A stretch of 47,305 bases of DNA from Undivivens sp041654215 (GTDB taxonomy: Bacteria > Omnitrophota > Gorgyraeia > Gygaellales > Profunditerraquicolaceae), in the NCBI GenBank assembly GCA_041654215.1, contig JBAZDY010000003.1:1-47305 (forward strand), read 5' to 3'. A model generated the notes under the pieces. It saw only the letters and a list, made by a program, of their open reading frames with translations, was not told the origin of the DNA and ran no database searches. A program made the position numbers and the translations under genes. The stretch's first letter is position 1; every line of letters starts with the position of its first letter. Positions 24,003 to 33,225 of this stretch are shown in pieces.

Positions 24003-26705
24003 ATGAGCATTATCAGGTTCAACGACGTCTGGGAGATGTTCAGGATAAAGTTCTCCGGAGAAGGGCGCCCCTACTGGAAGAACTACTGGGCGCTGCGCGG
24101 GATAACTTTTTCCGTCTCCGAAGGGGAAGTCCTGGGCATCATGGGAGAGAACGGATCGGGGAAAACAACGATACTCAAACTCATCGGCGGGATCATCCGT
24201 CCGGACCGCGGAAGCGTGGAAGTGAAAGGGAAGGCCGCCGGGCTGCTGGAACTGGGGGCGGGATTCCAGCCTGAACTTACCGGAAGGGAGAATGTACTCA
24301 TCTGTTCCGGAATGCACGGTTATTCTGGAGAGGCCGCCGAAAGAAAACTTAAGGAGGTGGGCGATTTCGCCCGTATCGGAGATTTTATTAATGCCCCGGT
24401 TAAGAACTATTCCCAGGGCATGTTCGTGCGACTCGCTTTTTCTTTTGCCGTCAGCCTGGAACCGGACATCCTCCTTATAGACGACAGCCTGGCAGTGGGC
24501 GACGGAGATTTTCAGAAAAGCTGTATCGACAAGATAATGTCCTTGAAAGAATCAGGCCGCACGATAATCTTCGTCACCCACGATACCGGGCTGTTGAACA
24601 AGATAGCCACCCGGGCGCTGCTTTTAAAGAACGGCAGGTTAATGGAGGATTCGCAGCCGGAACGCGTCGGCGCCCTTTACGCCCTGGTTTGCGGCAGCCC
24701 GGAGGGGAAAGCCGCCCTGGAATCCGGCAGGCTGCGAATGGTGTTTAATAACGGGACATTATTCTTTTCATGGGACGGAAGGCAGGTGACTTCGGAGAAA
24801 GGGATATTCGTGTATTTGCTCTGTGCCGGAGAATGGTTCTTGTCTCATTCGGGGCAATGGAGAATAACCGGCGGCGGCGGGGACAGGATAGAGGCGGAGG
24901 GAATTTTTCCGGACAGGGGGATCTTTTTGAAATGGATCATCGAACTCGCGGAGAATGGCGGCGTCCAATGGGACATATACGCGTATTCCGAAAACGGCGC
25001 GCTTCTTGTGTCCGACTGCCGGATGGAATTTTGCTTCGACCGCGCCTACAACGAGTGGTTCACGAACCTTTCCCGAGGCAGTTTGGGGGCGGTATCCTCC
25101 GGCCAGTCAAGAGAAGCGTCCTCCGAAAGGATCCGTTATGCCGCGGTAAAGCCGGAGGAACGGGAAGAAGACCGGGGAGGCGCGCTTCCGGAGGTGGTGG
25201 TGGAGCCGCGCAGAGATAACGGGGATAGCGACGGTGTGGAGGTGCTGGACGGGGAAGACAATTTCGGCAGGATGGTGCTGCGCAGCGCCCATCCGCCTTT
25301 GTCTTCGGCCCCAAAATGGCGTTCCGCGGCGGCGTATTTCTCCGGAAGGATATTTTTCCGCCGGCAGGCCGTTCCGGTGCAGGCTGCCGCGGAGGATAAC
25401 GAAAAGGAGATGGTCTCCGGAGACAGCAGATTTATTTTTCGTAACGGCGAGTTGCTTATGATCAGCGCCGGCGTTCCTCTTACTTTTTCCCGGCATATAT
25501 ACGCGGAGATATACGGAGATAGGCGGATATACGATTCCCGCGAGGCCGGCTGGAAAGTCAGAAAGACGGGCCCGGAGAGAATAGTGGCCTGCGGATTCTG
25601 GCCGGGAGCGGCATTCCGGCAGCTTTGGGAAATACTGCTGGCCGCCGACGGGACGCTGCGGATGAAGATATGGTTGGTGTGCCGGGCCGTTTCTTTATTC
25701 AGGAGGAGAAGGCTGCAGGTAATGTGTTTGTCTTCCTATTCGTCGTATTTCAGCTGTTTCGGTTCCGGAGAGTTCCCCGCCAGATTCTGCGCCGAGGAAT
25801 ACGACGTGCTGCAAAGATGTCTGCCCTGCGGCGACCTGGGAGTTTTAGACGCCAGCGGAAAGCTTCCCACCATCTCCCTCTCGTTTGAGGAAGAGGAGAA
25901 TAATTTCGCGAAAATCATGAATTCCGACCTTTTCAACCGCAGCCGCATATTGAGTGTGGAAAAAGTGGAGCCGGAGGAAAAACTGTTGTTTCCTCCCGGC
26001 AGGCACCACTGTTTTTCCGTGTCCATCAGGGCTTTTCCTCCCGGGACGGACCTCTCCGCGGGGGCGGAACTTCGTTCCGGTAAAGCCGGACTGCTTTTTT
26101 CCGGGGGAAGATTCGCGCTTATCCATGAAGGAAAAACCCTGAGCGGCGATCTGGGGTTGTATGTTTCTTTCCGTTCCGGAGGGCGGTGGCACGATTCGGT
26201 GTCCAAAGCGATATGGAAACTGGATTCTTGCAAAGAAGGGGAATTGATGTGTTCCGCGCAATGGAGGCGGCTGCCCATAAAACAAACCTGGCGCATTTAC
26301 GCGAAAGGCAAAGGGCGGTTCGCGATACGGGTAGTCTTGCTTGTGACCGGGGATACAGTACTGGAAAGGCAGCAATTCAATTTGGCGCTCCGCGAGGTTT
26401 ACAGTCTGTGGTCTCACCGTTCCCGCGGCGGCATGTTCGGCGTGTTCCCGCGCGATACAGGAGACGACTGGCAGACTGTGGAGACGGTTCCCGCCGGCGC
26501 GCAGCCGTTAAGCGCCTCCTGCGCGGGGAACGGCCTGCCGGAAGTGGAACTGGCCGTAGATGAAATAAGGGAAGGATGGAGGCTGGAAGCGGTTAATTCC
26601 GATCTCTGTTACCGTTCCAGAGTGCTGCGTTTGAGTAATGCGGGGGAGATAGCGCTTTCTCCGGGAGAAAGCGTATTTTTTTCCGGAATGCTGACGGTAG
26701 AATGA
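24003..26705 (+). CDS. ABC exporter ATPase (Wzt/TagH-like) with three repeats of a C-terminal module
   Basis: This 900-residue protein has a normal nucleotide-binding domain in the first ~230 residues: Walker A GENGSGKTT (48-56), signature YSQGM, Walker B LLIDDSLAVGD and the H-loop VTHD. The catalytic-base position after Walker B is Asp161, not Glu. The remaining ~670 residues hold three related units at about 243-440, 475-678 and 694-900. Each has a Trp/Arg-rich beta part and then a shorter part starting LPEVVVEP, LPTISLSF or LPEVELAV; the last two share MNSDLFNRSRILSV and VNSDLCYRSRVLRL. In Wzt a single C-terminal beta-sandwich reads the glycan end, so these may be glycan-recognition modules (inference). 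Confidence 0.9.
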   Translation: MSIIRFNDVWEMFRIKFSGEGRPYWKNYWALRGITFSVSEGEVLGIMGENGSGKTTILKLIGGIIRPDRGSVEVKGKAAGLLELGAGFQPELTGRENVLICSGMHGYSGEAAERKLKEVGDFARIGDFINAPVKNYSQGMFVRLAFSFAVSLEPDILLIDDSLAVGDGDFQKSCIDKIMSLKESGRTIIFVTHDTGLLNKIATRALLLKNGRLMEDSQPERVGALYALVCGSPEGKAALESGRLRMVFNNGTLFFSWDGRQVTSEKGIFVYLLCAGEWFLSHSGQWRITGGGGDRIEAEGIFPDRGIFLKWIIELAENGGVQWDIYAYSENGALLVSDCRMEFCFDRAYNEWFTNLSRGSLGAVSSGQSREASSERIRYAAVKPEEREEDRGGALPEVVVEPRRDNGDSDGVEVLDGEDNFGRMVLRSAHPPLSSAPKWRSAAAYFSGRIFFRRQAVPVQAAAEDNEKEMVSGDSRFIFRNGELLMISAGVPLTFSRHIYAEIYGDRRIYDSREAGWKVRKTGPERIVACGFWPGAAFRQLWEILLAADGTLRMKIWLVCRAVSLFRRRRLQVMCLSSYSSYFSCFGSGEFPARFCAEEYDVLQRCLPCGDLGVLDASGKLPTISLSFEEEENNFAKIMNSDLFNRSRILSVEKVEPEEKLLFPPGRHHCFSVSIRAFPPGTDLSAGAELRSGKAGLLFSGGRFALIHEGKTLSGDLGLYVSFRSGGRWHDSVSKAIWKLDSCKEGELMCSAQWRRLPIKQTWRIYAKGKGRFAIRVVLLVTGDTVLERQQFNLALREVYSLWSHRSRGGMFGVFPRDTGDDWQTVETVPAGAQPLSASCAGNGLPEVELAVDEIREGWRLEAVNSDLCYRSRVLRLSNAGEIALSPGESVFFSGMLTVE

Positions 26706-26788
26706 TCATACCGGGTGAATGCGTGATTTTTGGGCCACCGCAAAGCGGCGGCATCCGCGCAGCCGGTAAACCGGCAAAAGGATTTTTT

Positions 26789-28849
26789 GTGTCCCGCGGA
26801 CAGGCCGTTTATTTCGCCTTTTTGTTGTCTTTTTGTTGTTACGGCCAGGGCGTTCAGGCGGCCGAGTCGCCGACGAAAGAATTTTATTCCGCGCGGTGGA
26901 GGGTAGCGGCCGATTCAGGCTGGGCCGCGTCTTCCGGCGGGGAAGTAGAACTTTATAGCCGGACAAAAAGTTTTCCGGCCAAGCTTCGCTACTCATTCAA
27001 GAAAAACAATCTCTGGCAATGGCCGGAAATAACGTTTTCGCTGGACCTTCCGAAGGCTGAGGATTTAAGCGGATTCTCCTGGCTCAAGGTTAGGCTGTGT
27101 GGACCGGCGAAAGAAGAGATATACCTCGTTGTGAAGGTCGAAGACAATAACACTGGGGCGTTGAAGCCTTGCATATGTCGGATCCGCACGGCCGGCTCCC
27201 CGGGGGATTACAAACTGCCTTTTTCCGCGTTTGTCGTCTCTCCTGATTGGGCGGTGCGCAACCCCGGCTATTCACCGGAGATTGAGTGGGGGAGAGTGCG
27301 TTCGATCGGGATGCATAAAAAGGGCAGCGACGGCGGCAAGGGCAGTATCTTCTGGGAACGCCTGGCGTTTTATAAGGGGAGCTGTCCTTCTCCTTACGAT
27401 ATAGAAAAGGACAGGAGCGCTTCCCCGCGGCACTTTTCGGTTCCCCTGGGAAAACACGGAAGAAAAAACATTTATTCCGGCCGCGTGGAGATATCCCCCG
27501 CTAAAGGGACAAGCAGGACGGTGAGCCGTTATTTATACGGAGCGAACCTTGCCAGTTGGCTGGATTTTCCCGAAGAGGAAAAGGTCAGGCTTTTAAGACC
27601 GTCGTTCCTGCGTCTGGGCGGGCCTTTTCTTGATCGATATTCCTGGAGCAGCGGGATTTACACTTTTCCCGGGTCGGCGTTGAGGGTGAGGATGTTTACT
27701 CTGGACAGGTTCGTGCGGTTTTGCCGCGCCGTCGGAAGCGAACCGATGATACAGATAAATGCCTTGGGTCATCGCGGTGAATCCGGCGACGGTTTCAACG
27801 CGGATAAAGAGGCGGCGGAGATGGTCCGGTATTTAAACGGGAAGCTGGGCTGCGGCGTAAAGTTTTTCGAGATAGGGAACGAGCCGTTCATCTGGCACCT
27901 GACGCATCCCGACCTGCATCCGCAGCCTTGCTCCGCGGAGGAATATTCCGTCCGTTTCGGGAAGATAGCCGGGGCCATGCGCCGCGCCCAGAGTGAATTG
28001 CAAAACGGGAGGGATATCAAGATATTCGCGCCGGCGATTTCTACAGCCTGGCGGGGATGGCGCGACTGCCTGGGCGGAGAGGAAAGCGCCGTGGAGAAAT
28101 TCCTTGCCGGGTGCGCTTCTTTAAAGGATGAAGCCGACGGCAGGCCCTTGCTGGACGTTTTGAGTTTTCATCTCTTCAATTGTTTCGCCGACGGCGGCCG
28201 GGAGGTTCAGTACGGCAACGCTGCCTTGCTCGACGCTGCCGCCGTATGGTGGAAGAAGGATTACGTCAACACTTATGACAAGGCGTTCCCCGCAGGGGAT
28301 AAGCCGGCGGTATTGCCGCGGTTCAGGAAGTGGATCGCCGATTACGGGCCCGGGCTGGAGCTGGCGGTCACGGAGTTTAATATCGAGTCCGAATCGATGA
28401 TAAATTACGATATGCTCTGGAAGGTGTTGTATTTGAGCGACCTCTACGGTATTCTCGCGGAAGGAGGCGTAGATTACGCGGCGCAGTTCTGCCTGAATTC
28501 ATCCGACCAGAACATAGCGATGCTGGACGATACCGGAAAAAGGACCGCTCTGTATCATCCGTTCAGGCTGTATTCAAATTATTTTTCCGGGGTGTTGATG
28601 GATAAAAATGTAGCGCCGGCAGGCTGGGTGAGCGTATATGCTTCCCGGCAGGGCGAGGATTATACGCTAATGGCGATCAACAAAGCGAACGAAGATAGGG
28701 ATACGGAATTTCTGGTTGGAACAGACAATGGGGGCAGCGTGATCTTTAACCGCAGACTGCCCCCCTTGAGTTTAAGCTGTATCAGGCTGAAAGGACCCGC
28801 TTATAAGGAAGCGGAAGTATGGGAATATGGCAGAGCGCAGATTAATTGA
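26789..28849 (+). CDS. Exported clan GH-A glycoside hydrolase (GH39/GH51-like) with N-terminal beta-sandwich
   Basis: This 686-residue exported enzyme has a signal peptide (about 5-25, VYFAFLLSFCCYGQGVQA). A CBM-like beta-sandwich follows at about 40-205 (ITFSLDLPKAEDLSGFSWLKVRL, GSIFWERLAFYKG). The (beta/alpha)8 barrel has the acid/base Glu365 in EIGNEP and the nucleophile candidate Glu529 in AVTEFNIE, then a C-terminal beta domain. It resembles xylosidase/arabinofuranosidase families; the linkage is unknown. I chose GTG 26789 because AAAAGGA lies six bases before it and the signal peptide then starts properly. The alternative ATG at 26702 overlaps the ABC stop (ATGA) and adds 29 residues. 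It may trim the exported glycan. Confidence 0.85.
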   Translation: MSRGQAVYFAFLLSFCCYGQGVQAAESPTKEFYSARWRVAADSGWAASSGGEVELYSRTKSFPAKLRYSFKKNNLWQWPEITFSLDLPKAEDLSGFSWLKVRLCGPAKEEIYLVVKVEDNNTGALKPCICRIRTAGSPGDYKLPFSAFVVSPDWAVRNPGYSPEIEWGRVRSIGMHKKGSDGGKGSIFWERLAFYKGSCPSPYDIEKDRSASPRHFSVPLGKHGRKNIYSGRVEISPAKGTSRTVSRYLYGANLASWLDFPEEEKVRLLRPSFLRLGGPFLDRYSWSSGIYTFPGSALRVRMFTLDRFVRFCRAVGSEPMIQINALGHRGESGDGFNADKEAAEMVRYLNGKLGCGVKFFEIGNEPFIWHLTHPDLHPQPCSAEEYSVRFGKIAGAMRRAQSELQNGRDIKIFAPAISTAWRGWRDCLGGEESAVEKFLAGCASLKDEADGRPLLDVLSFHLFNCFADGGREVQYGNAALLDAAAVWWKKDYVNTYDKAFPAGDKPAVLPRFRKWIADYGPGLELAVTEFNIESESMINYDMLWKVLYLSDLYGILAEGGVDYAAQFCLNSSDQNIAMLDDTGKRTALYHPFRLYSNYFSGVLMDKNVAPAGWVSVYASRQGEDYTLMAINKANEDRDTEFLVGTDNGGSVIFNRRLPPLSLSCIRLKGPAYKEAEVWEYGRAQIN

Positions 28850-30731
28850 TATATCGGTAGTGATCCCCACTTATAACCGTAAACGGCTGTTGGCAGAATG
28901 TCTTGATTCGGTGTTGTGCCAGGGACTTCCCGGCGGATCTTTCGAAATAGTAGTGGTGGACGACGGTTCTTCCGACGGGACCGGCCTTTTTGCCGGCGGA
29001 CCCGGAAAGGCCCGGGGCAATATACGTTATATAAGACAGGAACGCCGCGGTCCGGCGGCGGCGAGGAATACCGGAGCGGCGCATTGCGGCGGCCGGATAA
29101 TCGCGTTCATAGACGATGACTGCCGCGCCTGCCCCGGGTGGCTGCGGGGCATTCTGGAGGCGCACCGGCTGCATCCTTCTGCGGCGGCCGTAGGAGGATA
29201 TACGCTGCCTGATCCGGAAGGCGGCATCGCGCAGGAGGTAAGCCAGTTCCTGAGCAACAGCAGCATCGAGATCGACTGCGGCAGAGGCAGGGAGCCGATA
29301 TTTTTCCCTACCTGCAACGTCTCGCTTAAGAGAGAAATCTTTTCACGCTGTGAATTCGATCCTTCTTTCCCTTTTCCGGCGGGGGAAGATCTGGAGTTTT
29401 TCTGGAGGCTGCATAAACAGGGGGAGGGGTTGGTTTTTGACCCCAAGATCAGGGTCGTTCACCGCCGCCTCCCCGGTCCGGCGGCTTTCTGCAGGCAGGC
29501 TTATCTTTACGGCAGGGGGAATCTGCTGGTAAAGCGCCTTCACCGCGACCATGTGTTGCTGCAGGAGTTAAAGACCGGGCGGTTCGGTTTCTGGGCCGGC
29601 ATGCTGGTAAATATGGCGAAGTTCCCCATGTTCGCTTATTGCCTGTGCCGGTTATTCGCGCGTTCCTCGGGGGCTTCTTACGGGCGGCTCAAAAAGGCAG
29701 GCGTGTTTTTCTTTTTCTGCCTGCATAAAATAGCGTATATTTTCGGTAATGTCGCGGAGTTCTGCAGCGGCCGCAGGCTTCCTTTTGCTGTTCCGCAGCT
29801 TTTAATACTGGATGTCACGCATAAATGCAATCTGCGTTGCCGTATATGCGATATCTGGAAAAATGCCGGGAAGGAAAAAGATATCCCCGGCAGGTATGTA
29901 AGGAAACTGTTGAAAGAAGCGGCGTCGCTGGGCATAAAAGAGGTGACTTTTTCCGGCGGGGAAGCTATGCTGCGCGGCGACATACTGGACCTTCTGGCGT
30001 GTGCCCGCGGACTGGGGCTTAAAGGAGTGGGGCTGCTTTCCAACGGGATCGCCGTGCGGCATGATTTCGGGAAGCTGGAGCCGTTCCTGCGCGACGGCAC
30101 GGCTGTCCCCGTCTTGTCTTTGGATTCCCTGCGGCCGGAACTGCATAATTATGTGCGGGCCGACGGGCAGGCCTGGGAGAATTCGATGGAAGCCCTCAAG
30201 GCCCTGTCCGCCTTAAGGAGACAGTCCCCGGCGGTTAAATTCAGCCTGATCAGCATCGTTTTCGAGCGTAACCTTGGAGAGCTTGAGGACCTATATGTTT
30301 TCGCGCGCGAACTCGGCGCCTGCAATATCCAGTATCAGCCGCTGCTGGCCAATAACCTGCGGATGTCGGAGCGAAAGAACGCGGAGTTATGGGTTAAGCC
30401 CGGGAGTTTCGACAGGCTTGAGCGCGCGGTGGACAGGTTGTCCGCACGCGGGCGCTCGGACGGAGGGTTCCTGCGCAATTCGGAAGGCAATCTCAGGCTG
30501 TTCAAGAAATATTTTGCCGGCGAGCTGGCGCCCGGGGACTGCGTTTGTTCATCCGCCGGCAGGACCGTTCTGATCGCCAACGACGGGTACTGCCGCACCT
30601 GTTTTTCCGCTTACGGAGATATCCGCCGGCAAAGCCTGGCGGATATACTTTCAGGACCGCGGATCAATGAGGCCAGGGAACGCGCGCGTAAATGTTCATG
30701 GCCGTGCCTGCTTCCTTGTTTTTGCGATTAA
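28827..30731 (+). CDS. GT2 glycosyltransferase fused to a SPASM-type radical SAM enzyme
   Basis: This 634-residue protein joins two enzymes. Residues 1-~230 are a GT-A family 2 glycosyltransferase: VVIPTYNRKRLL, the VVVDDGSSDGTG motif, the AFIDDDCRACPGW metal site and a late GEDLEFFWRLHKQG segment. Residues ~245-315 are hydrophobic and basic and may rest on the membrane. From ~320 begins a radical SAM domain with Cys334, Cys338 and Cys341 (CNLRCRIC), the SGGEAMLR motif and a C-terminal auxiliary-cluster region rich in Cys (GYCRTC and CSWPCLLPCFC). A frameshift artefact is unlikely because one frame runs through both halves. It overlaps the hydrolase gene by 23 bases. Substrate unknown. Confidence 0.93.
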   Translation: MAERRLIDISVVIPTYNRKRLLAECLDSVLCQGLPGGSFEIVVVDDGSSDGTGLFAGGPGKARGNIRYIRQERRGPAAARNTGAAHCGGRIIAFIDDDCRACPGWLRGILEAHRLHPSAAAVGGYTLPDPEGGIAQEVSQFLSNSSIEIDCGRGREPIFFPTCNVSLKREIFSRCEFDPSFPFPAGEDLEFFWRLHKQGEGLVFDPKIRVVHRRLPGPAAFCRQAYLYGRGNLLVKRLHRDHVLLQELKTGRFGFWAGMLVNMAKFPMFAYCLCRLFARSSGASYGRLKKAGVFFFFCLHKIAYIFGNVAEFCSGRRLPFAVPQLLILDVTHKCNLRCRICDIWKNAGKEKDIPGRYVRKLLKEAASLGIKEVTFSGGEAMLRGDILDLLACARGLGLKGVGLLSNGIAVRHDFGKLEPFLRDGTAVPVLSLDSLRPELHNYVRADGQAWENSMEALKALSALRRQSPAVKFSLISIVFERNLGELEDLYVFARELGACNIQYQPLLANNLRMSERKNAELWVKPGSFDRLERAVDRLSARGRSDGGFLRNSEGNLRLFKKYFAGELAPGDCVCSSAGRTVLIANDGYCRTCFSAYGDIRRQSLADILSGPRINEARERARKCSWPCLLPCFCD

Positions 30732-30745
30732 GCGCTCCCGGAGAG

Positions 30746-30773
30746 TTGACAAACTCCGACGGCAGCGGATAAT
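30746..30773 (+). promoter_or_regulatory. Internal promoter in the glycan / radical SAM cluster
   Basis: TTGACA (30746-30751) and GATAAT (30768-30773) are 16 bases apart in the only sizeable gap (59 bases) of the run. Transcription would begin near 30780, about 10 bases before the ATG at 30791, with AGGGA (30779-30783) at the very 5' end. Confidence 0.65.
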
Positions 30774-30790
30774 GTTACAGGGAACTTACT

Positions 30791-32155
30791 ATGAGAATAG
30801 CATTGGTCATGCCGCCGCTTTACGGCGTGGATATGCCTCCTTTGGGTATTGCTTACGTGGCGGGGCGTCTGATGCAGGACGGGCATGAAGTCCGTATGTT
30901 CTGCCTGAATTCGGAGCTTTTCCATCTCAATCCGGATAAACGGTATCTCTGGGATTGGGATAGTGCAGACGAATGGCGGTCCCTGGAAAGAGTGGGCGCG
31001 CATTTCGATCTACCGGAGCTTTTGCGGGAATGGACCGGCAGGATATCGTGTTTTTCACCGGGCATGGTGGGATTCAGCGTGAACAGCCATTCGCTGCCGC
31101 TGGCCGGGGCGCTCGCGGGTAGTATCCGCGCGGCCATGAAAGGTATCCCTTTGATTTTCGGCGGGCCGATGTGCTCCGAAAGCGATATCTCAAGGGAAAT
31201 GTGTCCCAGCGTAGACATATACGTGCGCGGAGAGGGAGAAGAGACCATGTCCGCGATCGCGGCAGCCGTTGAGACCGGGGTAGATTTCCGGGCACTGCGT
31301 TTTCCCGGGACGGTGGTGAATGCCGCTCCCGGGCTGCGGGATAACGGACCGGCCGAAATGATCGGCGATATAGATCGCATCCCGTTTCCGGCGCTGGAAT
31401 TGTTCGACCTGGAAAGGTATACAAATAAAGAAGAGATACCGATACTTTTCTCCCGCGGATGCGATTTCGCCTGCCGGTTCTGCACCGACAAGCCGATGTG
31501 GGGAAAATACCGGATGAGGTCCCCGGAGAACATCTTCGCGGAGATGAAGAAGCGGTATTCCTTCTGCGGCAGAAAAAAGTTCAAGTGTAACGATTTGATG
31601 GTCAACGGTTTACCGGCCGCGCTCGACATGTTGAGTTCGCTGATAGCTTCTTCCGGCAGCGGTTTCTCCTGGGGAGGTATGGCCAGGGCTTCGGAAAGAA
31701 TGACGCGCCGGCAGGCGGCAGGCTGGAGAGCCGGCGGGTGCAGTTATCTGACTTACGGGGTGGAGAGCGGTTCACAGGCGGTATTGTCGGATATGGGGAA
31801 GCCTTCGAAGAAAGCCTTGTTCGTTTCCTTCTCGGCGGCGCACGAGGCCGGGATTAAGGTCAATACACTCTGGATGGTCGGATATCCGAGTGAGAGATGG
31901 AGGGATTTTTTTCATACCCTCTTCTTTTTACTGCGCCAGCGCGGTAATATAGACGAGTTCGTCAGCGTGAGCTGCTGTTATATACCGAGGCTTTCCTGGC
32001 TGGGAAGGCACACCCGGGAATTGGGGATTAATTGTGGTCAAGGGGGCAACTGGTACAACAGCAAAGGTAATAACGCGGCATTGCGCCGCCTGCGCAGAAA
32101 ACTCCTGCTTATTTACGCCCGCTTGATCGGGATATACAAGGGAGGGATATCTTAA
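30791..32155 (+). CDS. B12-binding-type radical SAM protein
   Basis: This 454-residue protein has an N-terminal cobalamin-binding-like Rossmann domain (about 1-185: ALVMPPLYGVDMPPLGIAYVA, FGGPMCSESDI, YVRGEGEETM). A radical SAM barrel follows, with the cluster cysteines Cys224, Cys228 and Cys231 (CDFACRFC). Other family elements are PFPALELFDLERY, WGGMARASERMT and YGVESGSQAVLSDMGK. Such enzymes often methylate or rearrange unactivated carbons; a lipid or glycan substrate is plausible here, but unknown. The residues that would bind the B12 lower axial base are not evident. It follows an internal promoter and lies eight bases before the next radical SAM gene. Confidence 0.9.
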   Translation: MRIALVMPPLYGVDMPPLGIAYVAGRLMQDGHEVRMFCLNSELFHLNPDKRYLWDWDSADEWRSLERVGAHFDLPELLREWTGRISCFSPGMVGFSVNSHSLPLAGALAGSIRAAMKGIPLIFGGPMCSESDISREMCPSVDIYVRGEGEETMSAIAAAVETGVDFRALRFPGTVVNAAPGLRDNGPAEMIGDIDRIPFPALELFDLERYTNKEEIPILFSRGCDFACRFCTDKPMWGKYRMRSPENIFAEMKKRYSFCGRKKFKCNDLMVNGLPAALDMLSSLIASSGSGFSWGGMARASERMTRRQAAGWRAGGCSYLTYGVESGSQAVLSDMGKPSKKALFVSFSAAHEAGIKVNTLWMVGYPSERWRDFFHTLFFLLRQRGNIDEFVSVSCCYIPRLSWLGRHTRELGINCGQGGNWYNSKGNNAALRRLRRKLLLIYARLIGIYKGGIS

Positions 32156-32163
32156 GGAAAGAG

Positions 32164-33225
32164 ATGCGTAAATTTACCAAGCTACTCCGGCTTGCCGGAT
32201 TCTGGTTTTCCCGGCGCGCCAATTATCCTTTCGTTCCTCCTCAGACGGTGCAGTTCTCATTGACTTCACGCTGTAACCTGCGCTGTAAAATGTGCAGTAT
32301 CTCCGGAAGGCAGCCGGAGGAGGAAGAGCTTTCCACTTCTTGTGTAAAGGGGCTGATCGAACAGGCGGCGGCATGGGGAGTGAACGAAGTCCTGTTCACG
32401 GGAGGAGAGCCTTTCCTGCGCGGCGACATTTACGAGCTGTGTTCTTGCGCCGCCAGGAACCGTATGAGAAGTATCATAACCACAAACGGCACTCTCCTGG
32501 ACCGGGACGCCTGCCGCAGGCTTGCCGCCTGCGGCGTCGGGCACGTGCACTTCTCCCTGGATGGACTGGAAAGGACGCATGATTTTCTCCGCGGCAAAGG
32601 AACGTTCGCGTCCGCGGTCAAGGCGTTCGGGCTGCTGCAGGATGAGCGGGCGCGAGGCGCGGCCTTTTCCCTCGGCGCGGCCTTCACGGTAATGGATATC
32701 AATGCCGGAGAGCTTTGCGATTTTGTCCGTTTTTGCGCTGGACTGCGGGCGGACGTGGTCAATTTCCAGCCGTTTACTTCCGATAACGGCGATTTTAGCG
32801 TGGATGATCCCGGTTTGCGTTTCTGGCCGGGGCCGGGGAAAATAGCGTTGTTGAAAGAGCAGATCGAGGAACTCGAGAGGATGGCGCTGGGCAGACCGGC
32901 GATTTTTCAGGAACCTTCGCTGCGTCTTCTTCCCGAATACTATGCCGGCACCCTCGGACCGCGCGACTGGACCTGTTTCGGGGGCTTTAAGACGGCATTT
33001 ATTTGTTATTCGAAAAGGGCTCCGCTGCTTTATACCTGCCACGGTATTTGCGGCGGGCTGGATAAAATGACGCTGCCGGAGGCATGGAAGTCTCCCGAGG
33101 CATACCGGCTGCGGCTGCATTCCCGCTCCTGCGCCAAGCCGTGTCTGCAGAGTTGTTATTCCATGTCCGCCGCGTCCAGCCTCGGGGCGATCATGAAAAA
33201 ATGCCTGAAAGGGAGTTGCGCATGA
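32164..33225 (+). CDS. Radical SAM/SPASM protein, paralogue 1 of the tandem group
   Basis: This 353-residue protein has Cys37, Cys41 and Cys44 (CNLRCKMC) for the 4Fe-4S/SAM site, FTGGEPFLR, a TTNGTLL strand and HFSLDGLERTHDFLRGKGTFASA. The C-terminal third carries the auxiliary-cluster cysteines, ending in C-x3-C-x3-C (CAKPCLQSC). The ending and the NFQPF segment are shared with its neighbours, so the group arose by duplication. It should cut SAM to start a radical reaction; the substrate is unknown, with a sugar suggested by the fusion gene upstream. It shares ATGA with the next gene. Confidence 0.92.
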   Translation: MRKFTKLLRLAGFWFSRRANYPFVPPQTVQFSLTSRCNLRCKMCSISGRQPEEEELSTSCVKGLIEQAAAWGVNEVLFTGGEPFLRGDIYELCSCAARNRMRSIITTNGTLLDRDACRRLAACGVGHVHFSLDGLERTHDFLRGKGTFASAVKAFGLLQDERARGAAFSLGAAFTVMDINAGELCDFVRFCAGLRADVVNFQPFTSDNGDFSVDDPGLRFWPGPGKIALLKEQIEELERMALGRPAIFQEPSLRLLPEYYAGTLGPRDWTCFGGFKTAFICYSKRAPLLYTCHGICGGLDKMTLPEAWKSPEAYRLRLHSRSCAKPCLQSCYSMSAASSLGAIMKKCLKGSCA

